64,000 nucleotides of DNA, taken from contig OZ245769.1 in assembly GCA_965227745.1 (NCBI GenBank), forward strand, positions 62,001 through 126,000, read 5' to 3'. The position numbers and the translations under genes were made by a program. Under the pieces are notes generated by a model, which saw only the letters and a program-made list of their open reading frames with translations, was not told the origin of the DNA and searched no databases. Origin of the DNA: GAS368 sp965227745. GTDB lineage: Bacteria > Verrucomicrobiota > Verrucomicrobiia > Opitutales > Opitutaceae. Below are positions 25,817-34,363 of this stretch, piece by piece; position 1 is the first letter of the stretch, and each line of letters opens with the position of its first letter.

Positions 25817-27256
25817 ATGTCCCTCGCCACTCGCATCATCGCAATGTTTACGGTCGTGCTGGCGCTCTTCGTCGGCGGTTGCTCGTCGGTTCCCGACACT
25901 CAGTTCCTGAAGCACGCCTACGTCTCCCAGCGCGCGGAGTTTCGCAACGCCCTCGGTAAAGTTTCCGACCGCCGGGCCGACGCCGTGATCGCCGACCTCA
26001 AGCGCAAATCCGGCGGCAACCTCGACATCCTCGACCGTCAGGTCGCCCTTGAGCAAGTGGTCGCTGGCGCGCCGCTCGTCCTCGACAACAAAGTCACACT
26101 CCTCCTCGACGGCCCCGAGACTTACAAGGCGATGTTCGCTGCGATGCGCCTCGCGAAGCAGACGATCAACGTCGAAACCTACATCATTCAGGACGACGAA
26201 ATTGGCCGGGAGTTTGCCGATATCCTCGTGGAGAAGCGTAACGCCGGTCTGGAGGTCAACCTCATCTACGACAGCGTCGGCGCATTCAAGACGCCGGCGG
26301 AATTCTTCGACCGCCTCAAAAAAGCGGGCGTGCGGGTCCTCGAGTTTAACCCCATAAATCCCCTCGACGTCAAAAAAGACAAACGCTGGAAGCCCAACCA
26401 TCGCGACCATCGCAAACTCTTGATCGTCGATGGCCGCATCGTGTTTCTCGGCGGCATCAATATCGATAGCGTGTATTCCAGTTCGCCGTCGGGCGGCGAC
26501 AGCAGCGGCTCAAGTGGGGGCGGTAGCAGTGGCAGCGGAAGCAGCGATCCCGACCGTGAGCGCAAGAGCGGTTGGCGCGATACCGACGTCCAGATCGAGG
26601 GGCCCGTCGTCGCCGACTTCCAAAAAATGTTTTTCGAAACGTGGGAAAAGCAGCACGGCCCGTCGCTCCCGCGCGCGCCGTACTTTCCCAAGCCCGCTCC
26701 CGCGGGTCGCGACATCGTGCGCGCCATCGCCAGCACCCCCGACGACACCTACAGCGCGATGTACCTGACGCTCATCTCCGCGATCATGCACGCGGAAAAA
26801 CAGGTCTACCTCACCAATGCCTACTTCGTCCCCGACCCCCAACTCGTCACCGCCCTGCTCGAGGCTGCGCAACGCGGGGTCGACGTGCGGCTGATGCTCC
26901 CCGGCACGATCGATTCCAATGCCGTGGGCTACGCCGCCCATTCCCATTACGCCGAGCTCCTCAAAGGCGGCATAAAAATCTACGAGCGCCGTGGGGCTCT
27001 CCTCCACGCGAAGACCGCCGTGATCGACGGCGTCTGGTCCTGCGTCGGCTCCTCGAACCTCGACTGGCGCAGCGCCGCCGACAACGACGAGGTTAATGCC
27101 ATCATCCTCGGCCGCGAGTTTGCCTCGCGTCTCGTCGCTGCCTACGCCCTCGATCAATCCCAAGCTGAAGAGATCCTCCTCGAAAATTGGCGCAAACGCC
27201 CCGTGACCGATCGCATCAAGGAAGGCTTCTTCCGCCTCATGGGCCGCGCGCTGTAA
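25817..27256 (+). CDS. Phospholipase D/cardiolipin-synthase-like lipoprotein
   Basis: The protein (479 residues; an alternative ATG lies at 25790) has a lipoprotein signal with lipobox VGGC. It then has two PLD domains with HKD motifs: HRKLLIVDG (~197-205) followed by GGINID, and HAKTAVIDG (~397-405) followed by GSSNLDWRS. The IQDDEIGREFADIL and YFVPDPQLVTALLEAAQRGV segments are typical of ClsA/ClsB-like enzymes. It probably transfers or hydrolyses phospholipid head groups at the membrane. A Ser/Gly-rich stretch (~218-245) interrupts the first PLD domain after its HKD motif, where relatives have a short loop. Confidence 0.88.
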   Translation: MSLATRIIAMFTVVLALFVGGCSSVPDTQFLKHAYVSQRAEFRNALGKVSDRRADAVIADLKRKSGGNLDILDRQVALEQVVAGAPLVLDNKVTLLLDGPETYKAMFAAMRLAKQTINVETYIIQDDEIGREFADILVEKRNAGLEVNLIYDSVGAFKTPAEFFDRLKKAGVRVLEFNPINPLDVKKDKRWKPNHRDHRKLLIVDGRIVFLGGINIDSVYSSSPSGGDSSGSSGGGSSGSGSSDPDRERKSGWRDTDVQIEGPVVADFQKMFFETWEKQHGPSLPRAPYFPKPAPAGRDIVRAIASTPDDTYSAMYLTLISAIMHAEKQVYLTNAYFVPDPQLVTALLEAAQRGVDVRLMLPGTIDSNAVGYAAHSHYAELLKGGIKIYERRGALLHAKTAVIDGVWSCVGSSNLDWRSAADNDEVNAIILGREFASRLVAAYALDQSQAEEILLENWRKRPVTDRIKEGFFRLMGRAL

Positions 27257-27422
27257 AGCGCCCTGCGGGAAGGACCAAGCACCGTCCAAGCTCCAAAAAG
27301 TTTCGAGCTCGGCCAAGATTCACGAAGCGGCGAATTTTTTAAGTTTTTCCGTCCCCTTCCCTGAAGCTCCGAATGTGGCCCGTGGTGACCTGCAGGGTCG
27401 TATCCAATTTCATGATACAATA

Positions 27423-29543
27423 TCATAGCCCCTGCGGCACTTCGTAGATCTCGACCAGCACCAGCCCCGACGCGCCTCCTAGGCCGACGGCCTGCACCGT
27501 GTAGGCTCCGGCGGGTAAATTGGTGACCAGGGCCGCATCCTTGCTTTTCGGCTTCAGATCAAAGGCACCGACCGCTTTCATGATGCTGGCATCGAGTGAA
27601 TCCCAATCGTTGTTCTGGCCGAGCAGGCCGCCGCTGGAATCGCTGAGCTTGACCAGCGGATCCGCCGCCAGATCCTTCGCGCCAAAGTCTGCCAGGCCGG
27701 GGCCGATGGCGCGGATGAGGACCTTGACGGTGCCGACGCCACTGACGACGAAACCGGTGGTGACGCCGCCACTGCCGAGCTGCTTGAGAACCGAGATGTT
27801 GATCAGTCGCGGCGTCGTTAGCGTGTAGGCGCTGGTCGGCGTGCCGTCATAGAGTTCCGCGAGTACCGTGCCGCGCGCGGAGCCGGTGCCGCTGACGTAG
27901 ATGGCGTTGTTTCCCTTGGCCACGGCGCTGGCGTAGAGCGAGGCGTCGCGAGAGGTTTTCGATGTAAACGGGAAGGCTCCGAGCCGGGCGAACTCCGTGT
28001 CGCGCGAGGGATCGTTGTTCCAGTCGTCGTTTTCCGCGACCTTCACGGTGCCGTTGAAAAAATCGAGGTGCGGGTCGGAGTGCGCATCGGTCACGCCAAA
28101 TTGCTGCAGCGTGGGGCCGACCGCGCGCATGAGGACGGGGGCCGTGCCCGTCGTGCCGGCGCCGCCGAGCACGAAGCCGAGGGAAACGCCTTCCTTGGGC
28201 TCGAGCGGGGTGAGCAGGGAGAGATTGATGAGGTGGGCGTGGATGGAGCCCTCGGGGTCGACGCGCGGCGGGATCGGGCCATTGCGCGGGCCGACGGTGA
28301 AGCCCATCGAGGACAGCCGGAGGCTGTGCGTGGTGGGTACTTTATCGAGGGCCGGAGTGTATGAGATCGTGCCGTTGGGATAGTAGAAGACCGCCCGGCT
28401 CGCATTGTCGCGCAGGGCGACGTAGGCGATTTTGTAGGTCCCCGAGAGCCAGGTGGCATCGGTCGCGAAATCGACCGTGTTGATCTGATTGAGCGGGGCC
28501 GGCTGGCTGAGGGCGCGAAACGTGCCGGCCTCATCCGTGAGCATCACCGTCACCAGCGTGATGGGGCTGCTGCCCGTGATCACCTCATACGTGTAGGTGA
28601 TAAGATCGCCTTGGGTGATTTGCAGCGGCGAGCGGAGGACGAGGGAAGACAGCGCGGCGGGCGTGGTCGTCGTGACGCCCGTCAACAGCGAAAAATCCTG
28701 CGCGGCGAAATTCAGCGCGTGCTTCGCGGGCGAACCGGCCAAGGCGGGCATAACGGTGACGGTGCCGTCCGCGAGATAGGTGGTGTTGCGCGTCGTGCTG
28801 TCGACCAGCGCCACGTACGCGATCGAGTACCGCCCGCCCAGCCACGTCTGGCTGCTCACCAGCGTGAACGTCGCGCCCGACTCGGGGCGCGCGAGCCCGA
28901 TGGTGCGCGTCGTCCCCGATTCATCCACCACTGCGATCGAAATATATTCCACCGGGCTGCTGCCGGGCGTGAAATTGACCGTATACGTGATCGGTGATCC
29001 ACCGTAAATCTGCCCCGCCGAGGTGCGCGTCACCGCGGTGAGGGTCGGGGCGGCGACCGCCGAGATCCCTCCGGTCAGCCGGAAGCCCTGCGCCGCGAGC
29101 GCGACGCTGTGCTGCGTGGGTGCGCCGGAGAGCGGCGGCGAAGCGGCGATTCCGCCGCCGCCGTAGAAAAGCGTGGTGCGGTTGGTACTATCCAGCAGCG
29201 AGACCCAGGCGATGGTGTACTCGCCGGTCAGCCAGGTCGCATCCGTCGTTGCCGTGAGAATGGCGCCCGAGGTCGGCGCGAGCTTGGTCACCTCGTGCTG
29301 GGTGCCAGAGGCATCCGTCAGCACGATCGTGGCAAATGTCACCGGATTGCTGCCGGGCGTGAAATGGACCGCGTAGGAAATCTCCGCGCCCGCTGCCACG
29401 TTTGCCGGCGAGATCCGGGTGACGGCGACGAGGGTCGGCAATGTCGTCTGCGCGCTCGCCGCTGCGGCCAGCCCCGCCAGCCCAAGCACGACCACCACAA
29501 GGCGGACGAATACGGAGAGGGGTAGGAAACGCGGCGCGCTCAT
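27423..29543 (-). CDS. Exported protein with three repeats and a shared C-terminal domain
   Basis: The ATG at 29543 gives 706 residues with a signal peptide (FVRLVVVVLGLAGLAAAASA). Three repeats of about 115-125 residues fill ~28-400. Each has a beta-sandwich look, with xITYTVxFTPGSSPV, a VxxTDASGT strand, ATWLxGxYxIAYVALxDS and a closing HSLxLxxxGF. The last ~270 residues are two copies of a domain (LINLSLLT/LINISVL, RAVGPTL/RAIGPGL, NDDWNN/NNDWDS, SRDASL/SKDAAL, ending VEIYEVP) that also closes the NHL protein at 5648-8227. Surface attachment or sorting is a plausible role for the shared part. No catalytic motif is seen. Confidence 0.78.
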   Translation of the reverse strand: MSAPRFLPLSVFVRLVVVVLGLAGLAAAASAQTTLPTLVAVTRISPANVAAGAEISYAVHFTPGSNPVTFATIVLTDASGTQHEVTKLAPTSGAILTATTDATWLTGEYTIAWVSLLDSTNRTTLFYGGGGIAASPPLSGAPTQHSVALAAQGFRLTGGISAVAAPTLTAVTRTSAGQIYGGSPITYTVNFTPGSSPVEYISIAVVDESGTTRTIGLARPESGATFTLVSSQTWLGGRYSIAYVALVDSTTRNTTYLADGTVTVMPALAGSPAKHALNFAAQDFSLLTGVTTTTPAALSSLVLRSPLQITQGDLITYTYEVITGSSPITLVTVMLTDEAGTFRALSQPAPLNQINTVDFATDATWLSGTYKIAYVALRDNASRAVFYYPNGTISYTPALDKVPTTHSLRLSSMGFTVGPRNGPIPPRVDPEGSIHAHLINLSLLTPLEPKEGVSLGFVLGGAGTTGTAPVLMRAVGPTLQQFGVTDAHSDPHLDFFNGTVKVAENDDWNNDPSRDTEFARLGAFPFTSKTSRDASLYASAVAKGNNAIYVSGTGSARGTVLAELYDGTPTSAYTLTTPRLINISVLKQLGSGGVTTGFVVSGVGTVKVLIRAIGPGLADFGAKDLAADPLVKLSDSSGGLLGQNNDWDSLDASIMKAVGAFDLKPKSKDAALVTNLPAGAYTVQAVGLGGASGLVLVEIYEVPQGL

Positions 29544-29658
29544 CAATCTCTACCTATGACGAAGCACCTCTATATAAGCGCAAGAAAATTGCCCACCGCT
29601 CCGCGTATGCCTGGCTTCAACTTAAACTCTCAACTTCAACCGGCGCGGCCGGCCGCGC

Positions 29659-30552
29659 TCACCGCGTCTTCGCTGCCTCGGCCTGAATCTGATCGAGATG
29701 GGCGCGCATGGCCGCCGCGCTTCCGCCGCTCTTGAGCAAGGAGGTGCCGATGAGGGCCGCATTAAACGGATACTTGGCGAGCACCGCCCCGATATTCTCG
29801 GCCGAGACGCCGCTCTCGGCGACTTTGAGGGCGTTTGCGGGCAGGGCGCTAAAGAGCGAAAATACACTCAGGTCGGTCTTCGTGTCGCGCACCGGGCCGG
29901 CGGCGCCACCGGAGGCGCCGGCGTCCGGGCCGGTCGTAAACGTCACGCCTTTGAAGCGGCGTGAGTTGATGCCGCACACGCGTGCAGAGGAGGGGAGGAG
30001 GGCGATCTCGGCTTCGTCGTGGACTTCGCAGAGCACGTCGAGGCCGAGTTCGTTCGCGAGGTCGTGCAACGCTTTGAACTTCGCGCGATCCGTCACGACA
30101 TTGGCCATCAGCAGGATCGCATCCGCCCCGCTCCAACGCGAAAACCACACTTCGTATTCGCTGAAGACAAAATCCTTGCGCAGCACCGGCTTCGCGGGGG
30201 ACTGCGTGCGGCGCTTCACGTTTTTCAGGTCGTCGATCGTCCCGCCGAAGTTCGCCGTCTGCGTGAGCACCGAGATCCCCGCGACCAGCGGATGCGACGC
30301 GTACGTCTCGATGGCGGCCTCGATCAGCGACTCATCCGGCGCGATCTGCCCCATGCTCGGCGAGCGGCGCTTGACCTCGGCGATCACGCCAAACGGGCGC
30401 GCCGCCAGCGCGCGCGCAAAGCCCCGCGTGGGCTCGCGCCCGACGACTTCGCGTTGCAGCGTCGCGAGCGGCACCTGCCGCTGCCGCATTTCCGATTCGG
30501 CTTGGGTGGCCGCCAAGATAGTTTCGAGCGTGGAACTCAAGGGACCGTCCAT
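29659..30552 (-). CDS. trpC: Indole-3-glycerol-phosphate synthase
   Basis: The ATG at 30552 gives a 297-residue TIM-barrel enzyme that closes the indole ring in tryptophan synthesis. Key residues are kept: VIAEVKRRSPS (Glu/Lys), PVLRKDFVFSEYEVW (catalytic Lys), DVLCEVHDEAE (Glu), GINSRRF (Asn), AESGVSAENI and LIGTSLLKSG (phosphate loop). It is somewhat longer than usual because of an extra Gly/Ala-rich loop (TTGPDAGASGGAAGPVRDTK) after the GINSR strand. It stands alone; no other trp gene is in the window. Confidence 0.92.
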   Translation of the reverse strand: MDGPLSSTLETILAATQAESEMRQRQVPLATLQREVVGREPTRGFARALAARPFGVIAEVKRRSPSMGQIAPDESLIEAAIETYASHPLVAGISVLTQTANFGGTIDDLKNVKRRTQSPAKPVLRKDFVFSEYEVWFSRWSGADAILLMANVVTDRAKFKALHDLANELGLDVLCEVHDEAEIALLPSSARVCGINSRRFKGVTFTTGPDAGASGGAAGPVRDTKTDLSVFSLFSALPANALKVAESGVSAENIGAVLAKYPFNAALIGTSLLKSGGSAAAMRAHLDQIQAEAAKTR

Positions 30553-30599
30553 GCTGAAAGCCGCCCCGGCTCGGTCAAGCCCCGGGAGCGCCATCCTGG

Positions 30600-30710
30600 G
30601 AGCGCGACCGCCTCCGGTCGCTTTTGCACGCAGCGCCTCTCATGAGAGCGCGGGCCGCTGGCCCGCACCCCTTTTGTAGGGGCGTCGCTCGTCGACGCCC
30701 GCGGAGTACG
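30600..30710. repeat. Cluster of three REP-like hairpins
   Basis: Between trpC and the esterase gene lie GCGACCG/CGGTCGC (30604-30621), GCGGGCC/GGCCCGC (~30649-30666) and family A copy 2 (30675-30704, TGTAGGGGCGTCG...CGACGCCC). The last is a 28/30 match to 3185-3214 in the other orientation. No gene fits in this 250-bp gap. Confidence 0.75.
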
Positions 30711-30845
30711 GACGAGCCTTAAGCCCGCCTCGAGTTCAGTCTCGCCCCGACCCGTCCAATCGCCGATTCCTGAGACCACCGCTCTCGATCTGTTCACCCC
30801 GATTGTTCGCCCGCTGCACCCCTCTGCGCTCCACGCGCGCTTCCC

Positions 30846-32093
30846 ATGCCTTCTCAAAATCGCTCGGCCCTCCGTCACGCCGCCTTTTCCGCGCTGCTCA
30901 CCGTCACCGCAGTCGCATCACTACACTGCGCCGAAGCGACTCCCACCGCTTCCCTTCCTGCTGCCCCCACCGTTTTCTCCGCCCTCCCGCCGCTGCCCGC
31001 GCCGATGGATATCCCTAAGCCCGGCCCCGTCACCGCCGCGCCGTACGCGCCGCAGCCCATCCTCGCGGGCGGCGTGGTGGTGCCGCTCTGGCCCGCCGGC
31101 TCGCCGTACCTCAAGGCCGACCGCGTGCGCGAAGCCGAAGTTTACAACATGAACGGCGCTGCGCCTGGCCGCATCGCGAGCATCGTCAACATCCACAACC
31201 CCTCCATTGAATTTCACGCGGGCAACCGCCAGCTCAACACCGGCGTCGCGGTGATCGTGGTCGCGGGCGGCGGACACAACACCCTCAACGTCGGCGGTGA
31301 GGGCGCCGACTTCGTGCCGTTCTTCGCCAACCACGGCATCAACACCGTCATCCTCCGCAACCGCCTTCGCCGCGACGGCTACGACGCCAAGGTCGACGCC
31401 GTCTACGACGCGCAGCAGGCGATCAAGATCGTCCGCGCCTACGCGAAAGAGTGGAGGCTCGACCCCAAGCGGATCGGCATCATGGGCTTCTCCGCCGGCG
31501 CCGAGCTCGCCACGCCCGCCGCGCTCGATTGGGCGGAGTTCGACAAGAAAAACGACGTCCCCGGCAACCCCTTTGCCGCCATCTCCTCGCGCCCCGATTT
31601 CGTTGGCGTCGTGTATCCTGGCCCCACGCCCTTCGCGCGCGGAGCCACGCCGACGATCCCGCGCGATTGCCCGCCGTCCTTTATCGTCTGCGCCGGCTGG
31701 GGCGACCGCGGCCACGCCATCTGGGCCAACGAATGGTTCACCGCCATGCTCACGGCCAACATCCCCAACGTCGAAATGCACATCTACGCGCGCGGCCACC
31801 ACCCCGGCGACAAAGTCGGCCCCGACGAGCCGCCCTCCACCGGCGGCCTGAGCAACCGCGGCGGCCTCGCCTACGGCACCTGGGGCGAGCGTTACCTCGA
31901 GTGGATGCGCGACCTCGGCTTCCTCACCAAGCCCGGCCTCGAAACCATCGCCGCGAAAGACGCCACCGCAAACCTCACGAAACCGCTCCCGGGTGCGGGC
32001 AAGCGCGGCGGCACGCCGCCCCCCGGCCCCGCCGCCTCGTCGGCCACCAACGCGCCCGCCGCGCCCTCCGCTGCGCCAGCTAAAGCCCCCTAA
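30846..32093 (+). CDS. Exported alpha/beta-hydrolase (esterase-like)
   Basis: The 415-residue protein has a signal peptide (~1-30), a Pro/Ala-rich stretch, then an esterase fold. Features are VIVVAGGGHNTLN (oxyanion-side GGG motif), the nucleophile elbow GIMGFSAGAELATP with Ser at ~216, and a candidate catalytic His in IYARGHHPGDKVG near 317. The pattern resembles family CE10/BD-FAE-like acyl or carbohydrate esterases of plant-polymer degraders, which agrees with the rhamnogalacturonan lyase in this window. The last ~40 residues are low-complexity Pro/Ala/Ser. The substrate is unknown. Confidence 0.82.
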   Translation: MPSQNRSALRHAAFSALLTVTAVASLHCAEATPTASLPAAPTVFSALPPLPAPMDIPKPGPVTAAPYAPQPILAGGVVVPLWPAGSPYLKADRVREAEVYNMNGAAPGRIASIVNIHNPSIEFHAGNRQLNTGVAVIVVAGGGHNTLNVGGEGADFVPFFANHGINTVILRNRLRRDGYDAKVDAVYDAQQAIKIVRAYAKEWRLDPKRIGIMGFSAGAELATPAALDWAEFDKKNDVPGNPFAAISSRPDFVGVVYPGPTPFARGATPTIPRDCPPSFIVCAGWGDRGHAIWANEWFTAMLTANIPNVEMHIYARGHHPGDKVGPDEPPSTGGLSNRGGLAYGTWGERYLEWMRDLGFLTKPGLETIAAKDATANLTKPLPGAGKRGGTPPPGPAASSATNAPAAPSAAPAKAP

Positions 32094-32095
32094 AG

Positions 32096-32233
32096 TGACT
32101 GCGGCTTCCAGCCGCAGAGTCGGCCGAGCCCGGCGCGGCCAAAGGCCGCTCTGAGATTGCTGGTAGCCGCGAGCGCCAGCGAGAGGACGGAATTTCGGAA
32201 GTTCCACAATGTAGCGGCGAGCGCCAGCGAGCC
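32096..32233. repeat. Cluster of hairpins and GTAG-headed direct repeats, family E
   Basis: GCGGCT/AGCCGC and GCGGCC/GGCCGC hairpins (32103-32149) are followed by two direct repeats, GTAGCCGCGAGCGCCAGCGA at 32163 and GTAGCGGCGAGCGCCAGCGA at 32211. A related minus-strand copy (GTAGCCGCGAGCGTAAGCGA) lies at 41771-41799. The cluster sits between the esterase and the anti-sigma gene. Confidence 0.7.
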
Positions 32234-32323
32234 GACGCGCTCGAACCGCCTTACGCTCGCGCGCTGGCGACTGGTATGGGGAAACGCGCCCGACGTAAGG
32301 TCACGCCGACCGCTCGGAGGCTC

Positions 32324-32719
32324 CTACCTATCCAGCACCACAATCTTCGGCCCGCCTTGCACCTGCGGCAGGATGAGCACCGACCGGTCGGCCAGCGCCA
32401 CCATCAGCTCGGCATCGGAAATAATCTCATAGGCCGGCGGCTTCTTCTCCGGCGTCACGGTCGCGATTTGCGCCGCTCCCACCGACTTCTCCGGCCCCGG
32501 ATCGATACTCGTACCTCGCTGCCGTATCGACGTAGCGACTACAATCGCCAGCGCTGCCATCGTCGCCCCTGCGGCCGCTACGATGCCCCGCCGCGCCGCG
32601 CGCCGACGGCGGGCGTGCGAGGCTGCTTTCACGGCGTAGCCGCTGGCCGGGCCGGTGGTCCAGTCGTCGCCGAGGGTGTCGGCCACGAGGCGGGTGCGGG
32701 GATCGGGTTTCTCACTCAT
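32324..32719 (-). CDS. Putative membrane anti-sigma factor
   Basis: The 131-residue protein overlaps the end of the sigma factor gene by 8 bases, implying coupled translation. It has a short cytoplasmic part (~1-43, basic near the membrane: SHARRRRAARRG), one membrane helix (~46-65, IVAAAGATMAALAIVVATSI) and a periplasmic part ending in a strand-rich segment (DRSVLILPQVQGGPKIVVLD). It has no zinc-binding His-Cys motif, so it is assigned from position and topology, not from sequence family. Confidence 0.65.
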   Translation of the reverse strand: MSEKPDPRTRLVADTLGDDWTTGPASGYAVKAASHARRRRAARRGIVAAAGATMAALAIVVATSIRQRGTSIDPGPEKSVGAAQIATVTPEKKPPAYEIISDAELMVALADRSVLILPQVQGGPKIVVLDR

Positions 32720-33332
32720 GACGTTTTAAAGTAGTGTTCAGCAATCGTCGCAGTTCGGCGCGGGCTCGCGTGAGGCGCGACTCCACGGCCTTCGGCGTGA
32801 CGTCGAGCTGCGCCGCGATTGCTCGCACCTCGACCCCGGCGAAATATTTTTGCTCCAACAGGCGGCGATCGGCCTCATCGAGCTGCGCGAGCGCCCGGTC
32901 GAGCGCCGCGCTCAGGGCCGCCTCATTTTCCGTCTCCGTCACATTTGCGCTTTCCGCTTCCATCCCCACCTCGCGGTGGCGCAACCGCTCCCAAAACGTC
33001 CACCGCCTCCGCCGGCAATCGCTCAGCGCCGTGCGCGTCACGATCCGCAGCCACGCGCCAAACATCGCCGCTTCCTCGCAGGGCCGCGCATAGCGCGCCA
33101 AGCGGAGATAGGTCTGCTGCAGCGCCTCGCTCGCGAGATCGTGGTCTCCGCGCGTCTCGGCGAGCAGGTGGCGGAAAATCCCCGGGCCGTAGTCCCGGTG
33201 AAATTCCGCCCATGCCGCGTCGTCGCCCCGGGCGAGCGCCACCGTCAACTCACGCAGCGGCGAAGTCGCGGGGGCGGGCTCCATGCGTACGGGGAGGGGA
33301 GTGGCGTGCACTAGACTCGCGGCGTCGTGCAT
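32712..33332 (-). CDS. ECF-type RNA polymerase sigma factor
   Basis: The 206-residue protein has sigma region 2 (~45-115: FRHLLAETRGDHDLASEALQ, TYLRLARY, FGAWLRIVTRTALSDCRRRR) and region 4 (~140-200: LDEADRRLLEQKYFAGVEVR, AIAAQLDVTPKAVESRLTRA, RAELRRLL with its helix-turn-helix). It should direct transcription of a stress or envelope regulon under control of the downstream membrane protein. It starts 24 bp after the stop of the exported protein gene at 33357, so the three are probably one operon. Met17 is an alternative start. Confidence 0.92.
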   Translation of the reverse strand: MHDAASLVHATPLPVRMEPAPATSPLRELTVALARGDDAAWAEFHRDYGPGIFRHLLAETRGDHDLASEALQQTYLRLARYARPCEEAAMFGAWLRIVTRTALSDCRRRRWTFWERLRHREVGMEAESANVTETENEAALSAALDRALAQLDEADRRLLEQKYFAGVEVRAIAAQLDVTPKAVESRLTRARAELRRLLNTTLKRHE

Positions 33333-33356
33333 TTGCTCACGAGGATGCGCAAGATC

Positions 33357-34184
33357 TCACTTTTGGACAGCCACTTTGTGCAGACCTTTGATTACCTGCG
33401 TTGCGACCAAGGTGGCATTGGCCGACCCCGTGACGAGAAGCAGCTTGGTCCCCGGGTGAAACTTCACGCGCAGTGCGTCGGGATCGTTGGCTGGATTGAG
33501 CTTCCACGCCGTTTGGATGGCGTCGACGATCACATCGACGGTCTGGTTGGTATCGAGATACTCGGAGAGCTGGTACGATTCGAATCGTGTTTCAGGGCTG
33601 CGCCGTCCTTCAGCGGAATCCGCCCGGCGCATGACGCAGACGACGGAGCCCGAGGCGTCTAGGGTGGGGCCATCCGAACCAGCGATTTTGAGAATGAGGC
33701 CGCGCGTGGCCACGAAGTTGGAAAGGACTTCGATCACCATATTCCAACTCGCATTGTTCAGTTCAAAGGCCGGCAGAACGATTTCCAAGTCGGCGGCTTC
33801 GCCCGCATTGATCAGCGTGAGTTTGGCTTCCGACCCAGCGGATAGGATAGATAGCAGCTCCCGAACGGTCCCTCCTTTAGAGGTCAGGCTCAGTCGGTAC
33901 GGACGCTCCCGCTCAGCCCGCTGAAATTGATACTCCAGGTTCGCGAGTTCTTCTTTTGTGGCCGCACCGCTCTTGTACCGGTTCATCAGGAGGTTCAATT
34001 GCGCTTGCGTGACTTCCATCTCCGGCGTCCGTAGCCGCGACCAACTGACCTCAAATTTGGCTGTCGACTGCTTGGGAGACGGATTCGCCTCGGCTGCGGG
34101 CAAGGCAGGGATTATCGCAGCGAGTGCGACGACCAGCATCAACGCGCGAGCCACAGTGGGCAGGGAAGAGACGAGAGATTTCAT
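33357..34184 (-). CDS. Exported protein with an STN/secretin-N-like domain
   Basis: The 275-residue protein has a signal peptide (~1-30), a helical segment (~50-90, QAQLNLLMNRYKSGAATKEE) and two beta-alpha domains: RLSLTSKGGTVRELLSILSA to NNASWNMVIEVLSNFV (~97-165) and LSEYLDTNQTVDVIVDAIQT to FHPGTKLLLVTGSANATLV (~205-265). The first resembles an STN domain (secretin and TonB short N-terminus) and the second recalls secretin N-domains, but no secretin barrel is present. It precedes the sigma factor gene by 24 bp on the same strand and may be its periplasmic sensor partner; that is inference. Confidence 0.65.
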   Translation of the reverse strand: MKSLVSSLPTVARALMLVVALAAIIPALPAAEANPSPKQSTAKFEVSWSRLRTPEMEVTQAQLNLLMNRYKSGAATKEELANLEYQFQRAERERPYRLSLTSKGGTVRELLSILSAGSEAKLTLINAGEAADLEIVLPAFELNNASWNMVIEVLSNFVATRGLILKIAGSDGPTLDASGSVVCVMRRADSAEGRRSPETRFESYQLSEYLDTNQTVDVIVDAIQTAWKLNPANDPDALRVKFHPGTKLLLVTGSANATLVATQVIKGLHKVAVQK

Positions 34185-34363
34185 AGGAGTGGTACTCTAG
34201 ATACGCACCCGCTCCCGAAATCCTTCGCGAAAACCCGCCGCCCCACTCGCTAAATCACACTCCACTGGCTCCGTCTGGATGTACGGCCAGTCCATTTCGC
34301 CCCCTCCGACTCACTCGAGCGACAAACGAGATTGCGGACGACAACCCCGCGCCGCTCGCGGGA

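Noticed and set aside
27257..27422. Terminator between the phospholipase-D and surface-protein genes
   Set aside because: The convergent gap has T-runs but no convincing stem next to them.
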